Source: Daphnia carinata
Taxonomy: Eukaryota; Arthropoda; Branchiopoda; Diplostraca; Daphniidae
Length of the DNA: 64,000 nt
Assembly (NCBI RefSeq): GCF_022539665.2
Contig: NC_081331.1
Coordinates: forward strand, 5,242,501-5,306,500
Reading direction: 5' to 3'
The translations under genes and the position numbers were made by a program. Of this stretch, positions 53,650 to 64,000 are shown in pieces. Each line of letters begins with the position of its first letter. Position 1 is the first letter of the stretch. Under the pieces are notes generated by a model, which worked only from the letters and a program-made list of their open reading frames with translations, did no database searches and was not told the DNA's origin.

Positions 53650-56600
53650 TTAGTATTTTGATGCAGATTTCAGCTCATAGTCTGAAAAACCATTATACTG
53701 CGAAGTTTTACTAGTGGAGTCTGAAGGATCACTATACTGCGGAGTTTTACTAGTGGAGATTGATTTATGTTCCCCAAATCCGTGAGAGAACTCAAACCAT
53801 AATGTACGTGCATACCTCTCCCGAAAAACAAAGAAGACAAAAATTGCAAATCCTTGCAGTGAGTTGAAGATGCAAAAGAGATAGGCAAAGACGAGCCTAG
53901 CGTCTCCAATTGATAAGAATCCAAATACCCAGGCCAGACCCAACAGGAAAAAAATGCAAACAGCCATCCGAAACTCATACCACGAGCGCGTCGTCATCGA
54001 TTGTGTAGTTCTCAAGTTTGATCGAATACGTAAGCAAATGACACTCTTGAGGATACAAACGAAAATCATAATATTGAACAGAAGAATAATAGATACTGGA
54101 GTCAAGACAGCTATGTAAAATGTTTCGAGCTTTATCCAACAAAAATTGTCGTCACCTGCATACTGATTGGGGTCGTATATGAAAATCCCCAAAACGGGTA
54201 ATATAGGAAGACCCCAAGCAAGCGGACTAGCCTTCCGCATGAAACGTGATTTGTAATTTTGAGCTCCAATAATTACCACGTAATTTAGGTACTGATAAAT
54301 TCCTTCCACCACCATCCATGCAAAACAAGCCAAAAGGAAGTAGTGCATAGATGCAGCGGTAGTTTTGCACATTCTGGAATCAAACTTTACCAAACCAGCG
54401 CAAAGGAAACATCCCGTAAAGCAAAATAGAGCCAAGCAGAAATTAAAAAGAATTTTGTTACCAAGAGATTTTCGCCATTTTCTAAACAGCAAAAATGTCA
54501 GTATCACGAGGGAAAGACCAACCATCGAGGCAATGCATCCTATCACAGAAATTAGACTAAGGGCAAGCCAGTGGCCGTAATCCATCGTTTGTTCTTTATC
54601 AAAATAAGGAAATAATAAAGCTAGTGGAGTTAGATGATTGCACTCGCAAATGTACAGATCCTGGCTTCTACCGACGTACTGACATCCGAACGAAGACCAA
54701 CCTCCCGATATGGACGAGAACTTATCCCAAAAGACACACACTGGTTGGACTGATAGATTGTGTCGAGATCGTGAGCGGAAAAAAATTCGAATACTTTGGT
54801 TCAAGTTGGAAATGACGGAATCACCTACTTGGGCTACGATAATTGGGCTATCCACGACCAAGGACATAGATGCATTATTGTTCGAAAGAGCAGTGACTGG
54901 ACGAGCATCAAAGATGTCAGCATTGGAAAGTACGCTGAAAGAAAGCGTTAAACTAGTGGCATTGCTGAGTCCTTCTCTTCTGCGAATTTCATCCATAGGC
55001 AAAATAATGGCGATATCCCTATGCACAAGCTCTTCCGCAAAGTTGCTTTCAATCTTGTTCTGTAGAATTTGTGACACGTTTTGAATATCCAAGTTGTCTT
55101 TTCCTCCCAGATTGGCGCCATACCCCACTACATTCCACGGATCCCTGATAGATTCAGTTACCATTTTCGGATGATGGAATATCACGCTATCCTGTTCTTT
55201 TGGTACGTTAACGTGGCTCATTACCCGTTCCAGGCTATTCACCAAAGAGTTTGATACTCCTGGTAAAGACTGTGCTAGCTCAAGTTGATTCGGTGAAGTT
55301 AGCATCTGTTAGAAGAAAATAGTGCTTTTAATTCAACGCTATTCTTTGATGTCAAGAATCAAATAATAAATCAATCAAAAATGGTAAATATTCTACTTAC
55401 AGCAGTTAATGTTTGTGAAACATCTTGAAATTCTTGCACCGAAGGCTGCTGAATACGCTGTACACTAGCGTGAAGGAGGCGAGCAGCTTCAACGAATTCC
55501 ACTCCGGTTGGAACATTATTACTGGCATCGTTGTTTTCGTCTGTCCATCGGGTCCCAGCAATTTCAGCCAATGTAACCAAAGCTCCAGACGGGCTAGTAT
55601 TGTTGGTAAAAACGTCGTCTGTCAGTTGACGTAGTTTTGTCAGTACATTCGTTGCTTCTCTGCAGGTACCGTTATGGAACTGCAGTGATTCATTCTTTAG
55701 GAGAAATTACGAAAGTTATTAGTAAAAAAATGCGTTTAAAAAGTAGTAAACCATTTTACAGTAAAAGGCTCCCAGAAGGCTCCGGTATTGTGAGTGCCTA
55801 AACATTTTCGTAAAATGGGAAAGCCATCCCCAGCTTCACAGGGGTTTAAGGATTCTCTCGTGAAACCAATGGGTGATGTAACCCATGTTATATTGAACAG
55901 CTTTGAAGTTCCAAACGCTGTTGAAGTTTCTTCCTGACACGCGTCCGAAGCACGAACATAAAGTACTTCATAGTGATAGCCTTCTTCCGCTGGTTGATTA
56001 AGGAATTCATTCTTCGCAATTTCTGGCCAGCTTAAAAGTGGAATTGATGAAATGTTAGTGATTACCATTCGTACTAGAAGTTGAGTTTTATTTTTAATGC
56101 TCCATCGCCGATGACCTGTAACTAGTACGGTGGTTCCGTTGGTGCCCAACCTTTCTAAACGCCTACTTACGTCTGCTAGAGGATCAGGTGAGAAATTTAT
56201 CGAATTATTTTTCTTTTCGGTTTCAACTTGGGGGCTGTCTAGCAGCATCACGTATATGTAAGAGTTCGTGGGGCGTAGGACAATTATGGGCTCAGATCGA
56301 ACGAATCGACGTGGCCAGCCAACCCAACCTTCGCAATTAAAAGTATTTGCTTTTTTGAAACTTGGACGAAGGGAAAATTCAGCAGGAAAGAGACTGATGG
56401 TTTTAATCGGTTGTCCGTCTAGATAGCACCTCATGTCCATTCCTACATTTACTGCCGGTAAACTATCAGTGATCCACGGTCTCCAGCCCTGAGAAAAGAA
56501 TTGTGACAAATTGCCAAAGAATTGTGGAGTCGGAGTCCGGTACATTTCCTGGCTTGATTCGACTCGTATAATGTCATTGTTATCAGAACGTACTCTGATA

Positions 56601-59581
56601 TTCTGGATCACATTCAAGTAGATCACAGCCTGACAAAGGACTTGATAACGAAGTTCTGAGTTTTGGGGTAATAAATTCCAGGATTCCTCCATTACGCCAT
56701 AGTGACCAGCTGTCCAATTGGTAGACGGATGCCAATTGAAGTCTTCAAACAAGCAGTCGATCTCGAAATTCTCCCAGCAAAATTTTTTTTTAGCTTCTGA
56801 CCATGACAAACCGATCCAGGCCGATTTTAGTTCGGAAAATTGTTTGCTATTTCGCGCGACATTCCACGCATGGACTTTGCCACCATGCTCAAACGTGGCC
56901 ATGGAAACATTAGCTGTTGTTCCATTGTTCTCAAGATGGCATGTTTGGTACGCCTGTTTCCAATCCATGGGCGCCTCGCTTTGAACGAGGCGAAAGCAGG
57001 TCAGTCGACCTTGCTCAATTACGTAGCCATTCCAAGGGGATGGGCACAAGTTTATGGATGCATACGATGAGACGGTAAGGCTAGGTCGATAAGCACAGAC
57101 ACCCGGTATCGCCTTTTGGGTACAGGAGGATACTTTGTTTTCAGAAGTAGTTCCAGCAGTTTTGTTCTGAGTAAGTAGTACGCATTCATCTTCATCTATC
57201 AGACCTCTCCAGGTTTCGATTTCAGCCGTCCAGGTTATGCTTTCAGGGGCTTTTTTTTTTAAGACAAGAAGAAATTAACGAATACCGATGAATTTGCACA
57301 AAGATCTAGGAAGCTTACCATAGTTAACTGACGAATAATAAAGGAAAGGTCCGTAAACGGAAGATCGACGAACAGGAAGCCACATCTCTTGATCATTTTT
57401 AGCCCCCTGCAGGTGCTTAACTAGAGAATGGTGGGTAGTGTAGTTTATAGCTTCTGTGTCATTTAAGGGCCATTCGTTCATGCAGACAGCCATAGTTTCA
57501 TTCCAAGATCCGCTTTCTGTAACTTTAAAGCACAGTTGCATACTCTCCATCCACTGGTAATCATGTCTACAACGAGTCTCGTGTTCTGTGATGAACCGTG
57601 CACATTTCTTTTCAATCAGAACGATAAATAGTTAATTCCACTATTTAGATATCAATAGTATTAGCGATAAGATACCTTTACGTTAAGCGATGTTAATGAT
57701 GCACCTTGCGAAAATTCTGGTAAACATTGCCGGGTTAACAGTTCTGCGCGGTTGTTTTCATAAACACACAAGGTCTTTCCGCTGATCGGGTGGAAAACTG
57801 GAGCGGGCCAAGAAGGCGGCCAAAACAACTCATTTGAAGTGTTAGGAGCGGAAATTGTAACTTTTTCTCGAGGGCAGTAAGTTGCCCATTGGACAGTAAT
57901 ATTCTCAACTTGCAACTGACTACGTAGCTGTGAACTGTTACCGACTTTTTCACTGATAACGTCTAAGCAGTGGTACAAGGTTGTGTCCTGGATATAAAAA
58001 AAAATAAATGTAAATTAACTAAATATGCGAGAACAACCCAGTCAAAATATATTTTTGGTTGTAAATTATAATAGTAGTTGCACGGTATTCTCGTGTCGTA
58101 CGAAATTTCTTACCGGGTATTGTATAGCAATGTCAACGTACAACGAACATCGATATTCTATTACACCTGATCTGAGGTGTTGAGAATATAATGGATCCCA
58201 GGAGGTTACAACGTCTTTAAGTTTTAAATGATTACCGAGAACGATCTGTCAAAAAAGAGATAACTAATTAAAGAAAACCTATGCTGGAATTAAATTAACA
58301 AACTATTAGTAGCTGCTTCCACAAGTTACCTCGTGGATGAAATCTCGCACGTTTCCCATAATGTTGTCAATGTTCACGGAATTATTTGTTATATTGGACA
58401 CGGTTATTGAAACGATCCCATTCAGCACTCTGCGATATGTTACAATTATTGCATTTGATGTCGTTACCTCCACGGCGCCAAACTCTTTAACCTGGCATTG
58501 GTAAGTCCCTTGCTTTTGGTAAATGGAGTGCGTGCCTCCGTCCGAAACCGATTTGCTCTTGTCGTGAACCAATGCAGGGATTAAGACCTATATGTTCATC
58601 ACAAGTTCATTATTATTTAATTATTCAGTTTCAGATTTACTCTGAAGCACACCTTTTGGTATTGTCTCAAGAAAACGCCATCCTTGATCCAGGAATACTC
58701 CAACTTCCTAGTCCCATTATAAGTAACCTTACATCTGAGCATCAAATTTGTTTCATTTCGATCAACTTCCAGGTGATTCGTGACGATTCTCTGTTGAAAG
58801 CTTTTCTGATCCGCCTCCAGTTTAACTCGGATAACCCTTCGTGGGAGTTCTTTAAAAAATTGCTAATTCATCACTCTGGAATATGAGAATGCAATTTGGC
58901 GTAACATCGAATCTTGGTGATATCACTTACCGAGATTGTTGCGCTCGTTTTTCCTGTTGATACTGATGGCACATATAAAAGGAAATGTACTATTGCAATC
59001 TACAGATTCGTACAGCATCCGGTGGTTAACAACAACGCAGTCCCGTTTGGGGAACCACTGAAGTAACGGATGTCCTGGTACCCATTCAGATGGAGCGATT
59101 GGTAGGAATTCTAGACCATCGATAATGTCCATAATGTGTAAATTTTTTTCAAAACATTATGTATCCTCAGAGTACAATAAATGGTTCAATAAGGGAGGGA
59201 TAATTGACTTACCCGGTTGGTGATGAAGGAATTGAAAACGGTGGTTAATTCGATGGAGACTAGACCACATTCGACCACTAGCGAAGCTAATATTCACGGA
59301 AGACATCCATTCTTCGATGTACTATATGTAGAAGATCATGGTAAAACCTAGGTTACTATAAAAATCGTGTTGCAATAAAGGATGTTTCTTACAGCGGAAT
59401 ACTCGGAAGAGACGAGCGACCCTCCCGTTTGTGTGCAATCAGTGTATGCAGTAATCCAATTTGATGGAATTGTCCGGGACCAGAAACAGAACCGCTGATC
59501 ATTTCCACAATTAAAATCTTGTGCATTGGCTTCACACAACATGAGAATAGCGAAAACAGCGACCTGTATGCGAGAAATCAT
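53650..59581 (-). CDS. adhesion GPCR with C-type lectin and Ig domains
   Basis: A cell-surface receptor of the adhesion GPCR class, ligand unknown. Eleven exons: 59581-59393, 59321-59213, 59110-58931, 58849-58653, 58587-58330, 58246-58114, 57987-57676, 57607-57319, 57249-55760, 55694-55401 and 55305-53650; about 1,701 residues. Order: signal peptide (MISRIQVAVFAILMLCEANA), C-type lectin-like domain (about 22-155), Ig-like region (about 165-265, GTYQCQV), Cys-rich/hormone-receptor-like segment with WPPSWPAPVFHP, second and third C-type lectin-like domains (about 460-555, 620-765), GAIN region, GPS motif ending CECNHLTPLALL, seven membrane helices and a short tail. Exon 58246-58114 is one base too long to stay in frame (CCTTGGG near 58200). 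The tail holds a 39 bp tandem duplication. No named orthologue is claimed. Confidence 0.92.
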
Positions 59582-59878
59582 CTTGAAAAACTGTAATTTT
59601 ACGAAATTTTTTCCTGAGTCCCGCAACAGTTTCCGCTACGCCACAGGAAAACCGGGAAAACAGAGAGACGTCACATCCTTGTGCTAGAGACGTGCCATTG
59701 GTGTGAGAAGGGGTAACGCGTCCGTGTGTAACTATAAATATTTCATTGGTCAGCGTGACAGAACAGCATTGTTGAATTTACGTAATTTGTGGACGTAAGA
59801 CGTCTCATACTTGAGGAATAGTACGTAACGACCAAGTAACTACAATATAAGGACTAGATGGACATTGTTTCGAAATTT
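59582..59878. promoter_or_regulatory. upstream flank of the adhesion GPCR
   Basis: No exon was seen. Presumed GPCR promoter; no motif was identified. Confidence 0.35.
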
Positions 59879-60127
59879 TCATTCGTTTTCCTTGCTTGAT
59901 TGTAACGTACATAATGATTCTTTGAGCCTCTTCACTTTGCCTTGCATATCGTCAATTCTAGGGAGCAAAAACTGACATAAGATAGTTACAGATTTAAAAA
60001 ATGTTAAGCAACAGGTAGCAAGTACCCACTAATGAAGTGATCTCTCCAACGACTTGGCAGCTGGTAACTCGATACAAGGTTGTCGCAATCTCGAAAATCT
60101 TTTTGTTATGGCTACGCTCCGGCAATG
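59879..60127 (-). CDS. possible small gene, last two exons (unrecognised)
   Basis: Two spliceable frames: 60127-60030 (acceptor TTTGCAG, donor GTGGGT) and 59971-59879 (acceptor TGTCAG, TGA stop). They read LPERSHNKKIFEIATTLYRV at the start and IDDMQGKVKRLKESL, helical-looking, at the end. No start exon could be fixed; candidate upstream pieces near 60200-60270 did not give one clear phase. It could be the 3' end of a small coiled-coil protein or chance frames. Confidence 0.3.
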
Positions 60128-60380
60128 CTGCAAATAAAGTTTGAACTGACGAATGACGGTTTAATTTAGTTCTCTAGGTTCTATTAAAAACGAGTAGTCG
60201 TCTCTTTGTCATAAACTTGGTCAGTGGCAATTGTTTCATTTAGTCTTCTGCGAAAGCGTAACGGTAAAAAAGAAATTTTCAGTATATATCATTCACTTTA
60301 AGTGACACAAATGAATCTGCTTTAGGAAAAAATTTGTAATTATAGAACCTACTTATTCCTACACATTCGTCGACCACGTC

Positions 60381-60536
60381 ATGGAAATTGGAGACGAAAA
60401 CCTGCCTCCATCTGTTAATTCAGTAACAAAAACAGAAAGTTTAGTTTATGCAATGCCTCGTTCTCCAGGAGCAGTGAGATCAGTCTTAGTTGCTGTCAAC
60501 ACATCTGTTAATGAGGCCAAAAGTATCAACGATTTG
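60381..60536 (+). CDS. possible first coding exon of an unrecognised gene
   Basis: The ATG-initiated frame begins MEIGDENLPPSVNSVTKTES and ends INDL at a good donor (GTGAGT at 60537). It is Ser/Val-rich with no recognised domain. The next exon was not found: phase 0 does not match the MRRIA frame of exon 62644-62981. It might be an alternative first exon of the gene to the right or a separate gene. Confidence 0.4.
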
Positions 60537-62746
60537 GTGAGTTTAAAGATGATGTTACTTTTGTCTAGAAACATAATCTTAACAAGTAAAATATTTTTTT
60601 CTCTTGATAAGTCAGTCAGTATGACGTCATATCAATATAACTATTGCAGTATTGATAAGAGTTGTTGTCATAGAGTAGGTTAAGAGTAAAAGCCGATAGA
60701 TTATGGTTTAAGATAAGAGTTTTATTATTCCTGCTATTATTGGCAAAACCTTTTGCACCATTCATCATGATGTCATCAAGTAAATTTTATTGGAGTTGGA
60801 AAAAGTCCTTTAAATAGTAAAATTTTTCATCAATGATCAACGTAACAGCGGTGGCGCTAGTCGTTAGGATGACTCCGGAACGTTCACGTCTGGTGAATGG
60901 TGAAAGTGGTTGGTAGGCGTGTATTGTTTACGTTCCGACTCGTGTCTGTGTCTGTTCGGTTCATTTCTGTCCATTTTCTTTAAAAGTATCGACTTTCATC
61001 CAACAGAACGTTGTTTGCAGTTTGTTAAGTAAGTAATCTTAATATTTTGTTGACAGCAGAACCACAGTTAAGCATACGGTCTATATCTGAATATATGACG
61101 TCATTGCAGTAGAATGAATTGGTACGACCAGTTACGTTGTACACCTGAAGGTTCCGTCTGTTGGTGATGCAAGTTAGAATTTATACTATTTTTTCATATT
61201 CTGGTTTTTCTTGTATAATGTCTTCAGCAGTCATTAGGTATTGTCCACTTTGTCACCACATTTATAAGAATTTATTTTATTTTTATTGATAGATAGAAAA
61301 GCTCAAAAACATTGATATCATTGTTCTGTTGGTAACAATAGTGCAATGTGATAACAATGGCAAACATTGAACAATCATATTTTCAGAATCTTAGTACAAG
61401 CAGATAAGGTAAACAATACTAATATAGAAGAACTATTTCGATTATTGATCAGTAAATCCCGAGTCTGCGCTGTCGTGACACGAAGACCAACGCAGATTTT
61501 GTTTTTTGCACTCGACCAGTGACAACATCAAATCCTACCAGCAAAGATTTAGTTGTAAAATGTTGCCCTGCAGCTAGGTATTAGTATATTTTTAGTCCTG
61601 AAACAATTTCCGGCGGTTGCGGATGGATATTTTGAGTTTCCGGTGTGGCGAGGCCACTAAACAACAGGGTCGTAAATCGCATTATGGGCAACATCCTATG
61701 GGTAAGGATGTCGATTGCATATTGCATTGCTACTTTTTATTTTTACAATTTTATTGACTTTAGTTTTAACTTGTACATGGCTTTGTATGAGAACATCACC
61801 ATCCTTGTTTATTGTTCTTTTGTTTGCACAATGGAGACTAGGCCAGACCAATTTTTTTTCATCTTATAGAATCAAGGACGTAGTTCAAAGTTCGAACACT
61901 TGATGTCGCCCATTGCCGATCATATTTTGTGAGATCACAGCGGAGGAAACGTCCTCGAGGGGTTAAACTCGTTATACTAGTGATGGTACACATTCTCATC
62001 ATTCTCGTCCCTCATTCCGTAGTTAAGAGAATCTCAGTCTGCATGTCGAGTGATGCTGTTGTCAAGGCTGATCCGTCGTGTCACAGATCGCAGATTTTTC
62101 GCTCTATTTAGTCACGCAATGCAATTCTCTTAGTTTTCAAAGACATTTGGCAGTTTCAGCGCGTTGCCAAAAGGATGAATTTCGTCCGCAAATGGCTTCA
62201 GGTATTTAGTGTTTTGGGTGTTTTCTATAGTGTTTTGTGTTATCGTACCAGCTGTTCAGAACTCTGATGGGGGCTTGATTCAAGCAGCCCTCCAAGTGCA
62301 AGCTAAGTGAAGCCCAAATGATGTTTGTTGTTCTTGTTCCATAACCCTATATTGGGCTTTAGTTGATTGCAGGAATGTCGGGAAGGAACGTGCCTGGAAG
62401 CGTTCATAAGTTTGCCTATTTTTGGAGAACTCAGTTAAAAACAACGGAGATCCATGAAAAAAAAACGGGGGGGGGGGAGTAGAAGATAATAGCCACGTAG
62501 TAACTATATTGCAGTCGACCATCTCTTGGCCCTTGGGGCCAAGCGACGTGATCCGACTAAACAAAAAGAAACTGCTGTTTTATTCTTTTTTTAAATGTTT
62601 TTTTTTTTATCCATGGAAAGTCATTGTATTTCGTCATTTCCAGGGTTCGGGGGCTGCCGAGGAAGAGAAATGCGAAGCGGTTACCACGGACCTGGAAGCA
62701 GAGGCCTGGTCTGAACGGACGGCCGTTATTACCCGATACGACCATG
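60537..62746. other. spacer or 5' UTR intron(s) before the acidic-protein gene
   Basis: No firm exon. A 9-codon ATG frame at 62174-62200 ending at GTATTT and a segment ending at GTAAGG near 61699 could be untranslated leader exons. Frames at 61645-62111 look random. An acceptor (TTTCCAG) at 62637-62643 starts the exon that contains the next start codon. Confidence 0.4.
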
Positions 62747-64000
62747 AGACGCATTGCAATTTGGCTCGTGGATTTTATTGCGGATCTAGCCGACAAAGTC
62801 GTTGAAGAAAGTTGGAAACAACCTGACCAAACGAAAGAAAATTCCAATTCGCTGCATTTGAAGAAACAGAAACTTTTTTTGCCCGATTTGGTGCCCAGTG
62901 TTGCCACTTCTCGGCCTCTCACCGACACAGTCTCGGAATCGGACGAATACGAAAGCGCTGACGAACAGCCGCAGCTTCAAAGTATGTAATAATACTTTTC
63001 ACTTCAACAATCGTTAAAACATATGTTTGTTGTTTGTTTTTTAAAGACACACTTTATCTGGATTCAACTGTCAATCCGTCGACGACCTTTGACGCATCCA
63101 CGCCCATTGACACACCTGGTTGGCATCTGGATTTTGATTCCTCACGCGTTGCTCCAGTGGGCGATGTCACCGTTGATGCTAGTCTAAAAGACTATTCGTT
63201 GCCATCCGTAGATACAGCACCAGAGAGTTTGTCCCAAGAACCTCCAGCGCTACGGGAAGAAACGGATGGATTGGGAGCAATTGCAAATTTCCCTGCCAGA
63301 TCATCGCAGCCATTTTCACCTTCGTCAGGTTCCGACGTTGATGTCTCAGTTGTAGATTCTGAAGCAGACACGCTTGCAGCAGTGACACCTAACAATCCGA
63401 CGAACGAAGTGGATGTTGATTTAATTAACCAGTTCGAACGTTTAGTGCTTTCAAAGCAAGTGTTATCTAAACATTCACCGGCTACACCAACATTGAACAC
63501 AACTTTTCCGTTGAACGACGAAGACGAAAACACGCCAATTGTTGCTGTGAATCAAACTGTTTCGTCTGTTAACGAGGAGAAAGATAATAGTATTCTCCCG
63601 GCGAACGTAACTCAAGACATCTTATCAACGACTCGGGACCTTTCTGCTGTCAATCCAGACGATTCTGAATTTACTTCGCTCGTCGATCAGTCCGAGCAGA
63701 GCTCATTTGCAGATCTGAAAGGTCCACAAAAGACCAAAAATTTAGTAAGCGACCAGCAAATCGTAGAGAAGCAAACTACTCAAATTACTGAAGGGGAAGA
63801 AGCCGCAAGCGACACAAGAGAAGGACACCCTGTAGTAGAAGAAGAAATAGATCCAGTGCCTGAAGAAGCGAAAGCCCCAGTTGGAGAAGAAGCAGTCGTC
63901 CAGTCCGATATAGAAGAAGCTAGCTCAGTTGCCGTAGAACCAAGTGTGGGTGTCGTGGTGGAAACCGTTCCAGTCGTCGAAGAAGAAAGCATTTGTAAGG
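62747..64000 (+). CDS. long acidic, Ser/Thr/Val/Glu-rich protein, N-terminal part (runs off the window)
   Basis: Exon 62747-62981 joins 63047-64000 across a 65 bp GT-AG intron in phase; the frame is still open at the edge. The start ATG 62747 gives MRRIAIWLVDFIADLADKVV, an amphipathic or membrane-like helix, then SESDEYESADEQPQ. The second exon has no ATG but is open for all 954 bases. It is disordered and acidic, with repeated V-E-E-E/P-V type segments near the end (VVEEEIDPVPEEAKAPVGEE). The exon actually begins at 62644, so an earlier start on a spliced leader is possible. A TACC-like or other large cytoskeletal protein is conceivable, but no diagnostic domain is in view. Confidence 0.6.

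Noticed and set aside
58572-58886. 104-codon plus-strand frame within the adhesion GPCR locus.
   Set aside because: It is antisense to the Ig-like exon 58849-58653, whose minus frame has the expected Cys/Trp pattern.
62509-62805. Plus-strand frame GSGAAEEEKCEAVTTDLEAE at exon 62644.
   Set aside because: It stops at 62805, while the other frame (MRRIAIWLVDF) continues in phase into the 954-base exon.

Overview
This window is gene-dense nuclear DNA from an animal. The genes have classic GT-AG introns, mostly 58-106 bp, while the junctophilin gene has introns of several kb. Gene content is bilaterian: junctophilin, FIP200, MDC1-like, ASCIZ/ATMIN, ENTR1, RAB5IF and an adhesion GPCR. The compact genes, strong TATA boxes on small secreted-protein genes and overall style suggest a crustacean such as Daphnia. 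That is an inference; no marker in the window proves it.

Layout from left to right. 1-1059 (+): the 3' end of 3-phosphoglycerate dehydrogenase. About 1945-3690: a satellite-like repeat with hairpins. 4187-4259 (-): tRNA-Val(TAC). 4544-8919 (-): RB1CC1/FIP200, an autophagy scaffold, in 14 coding exons. 9731-23961: eight related small secreted-protein genes, four on the minus strand (A-D, 9.7-16.8 kb) and four on the plus strand (E-H, 18.8-24.0 kb), arranged divergently. Each has its own TATA box. Each encodes a Thr-rich precursor with two similar halves, usually joined by a polybasic site and an acidic linker. This family is the most novel content. 25871-39776 (-): junctophilin with eight MORN motifs and a C-terminal membrane anchor. 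Its 5' flank (about 39.8-45.4 kb) is non-coding.

45.4-60 kb is a compact block of alternating genes: MDC1-like (-), ASCIZ/ATMIN (+), ENTR1 (-), RAB5IF (+) and a C-type-lectin/Ig adhesion GPCR (-). MDC1 with ATMIN, and ENTR1 with RAB5IF, are head-to-head pairs sharing start-to-start gaps of about 220 and 270 bp. The MDC1/ATMIN pair joins two DNA-damage/ATM-pathway proteins. The right end holds weaker exon candidates at 59.9-60.5 kb and the 5' part of a long acidic protein running off the edge at 64000.

Exon structures were assembled by hand from open frames, splice sites and phase agreement. Two otherwise intact genes (RB1CC1 and the adhesion GPCR) each carry one single-base frame disruption, which may be a consensus error or a true allele. 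The closest families are named from remembered conserved motifs; no database search was run.
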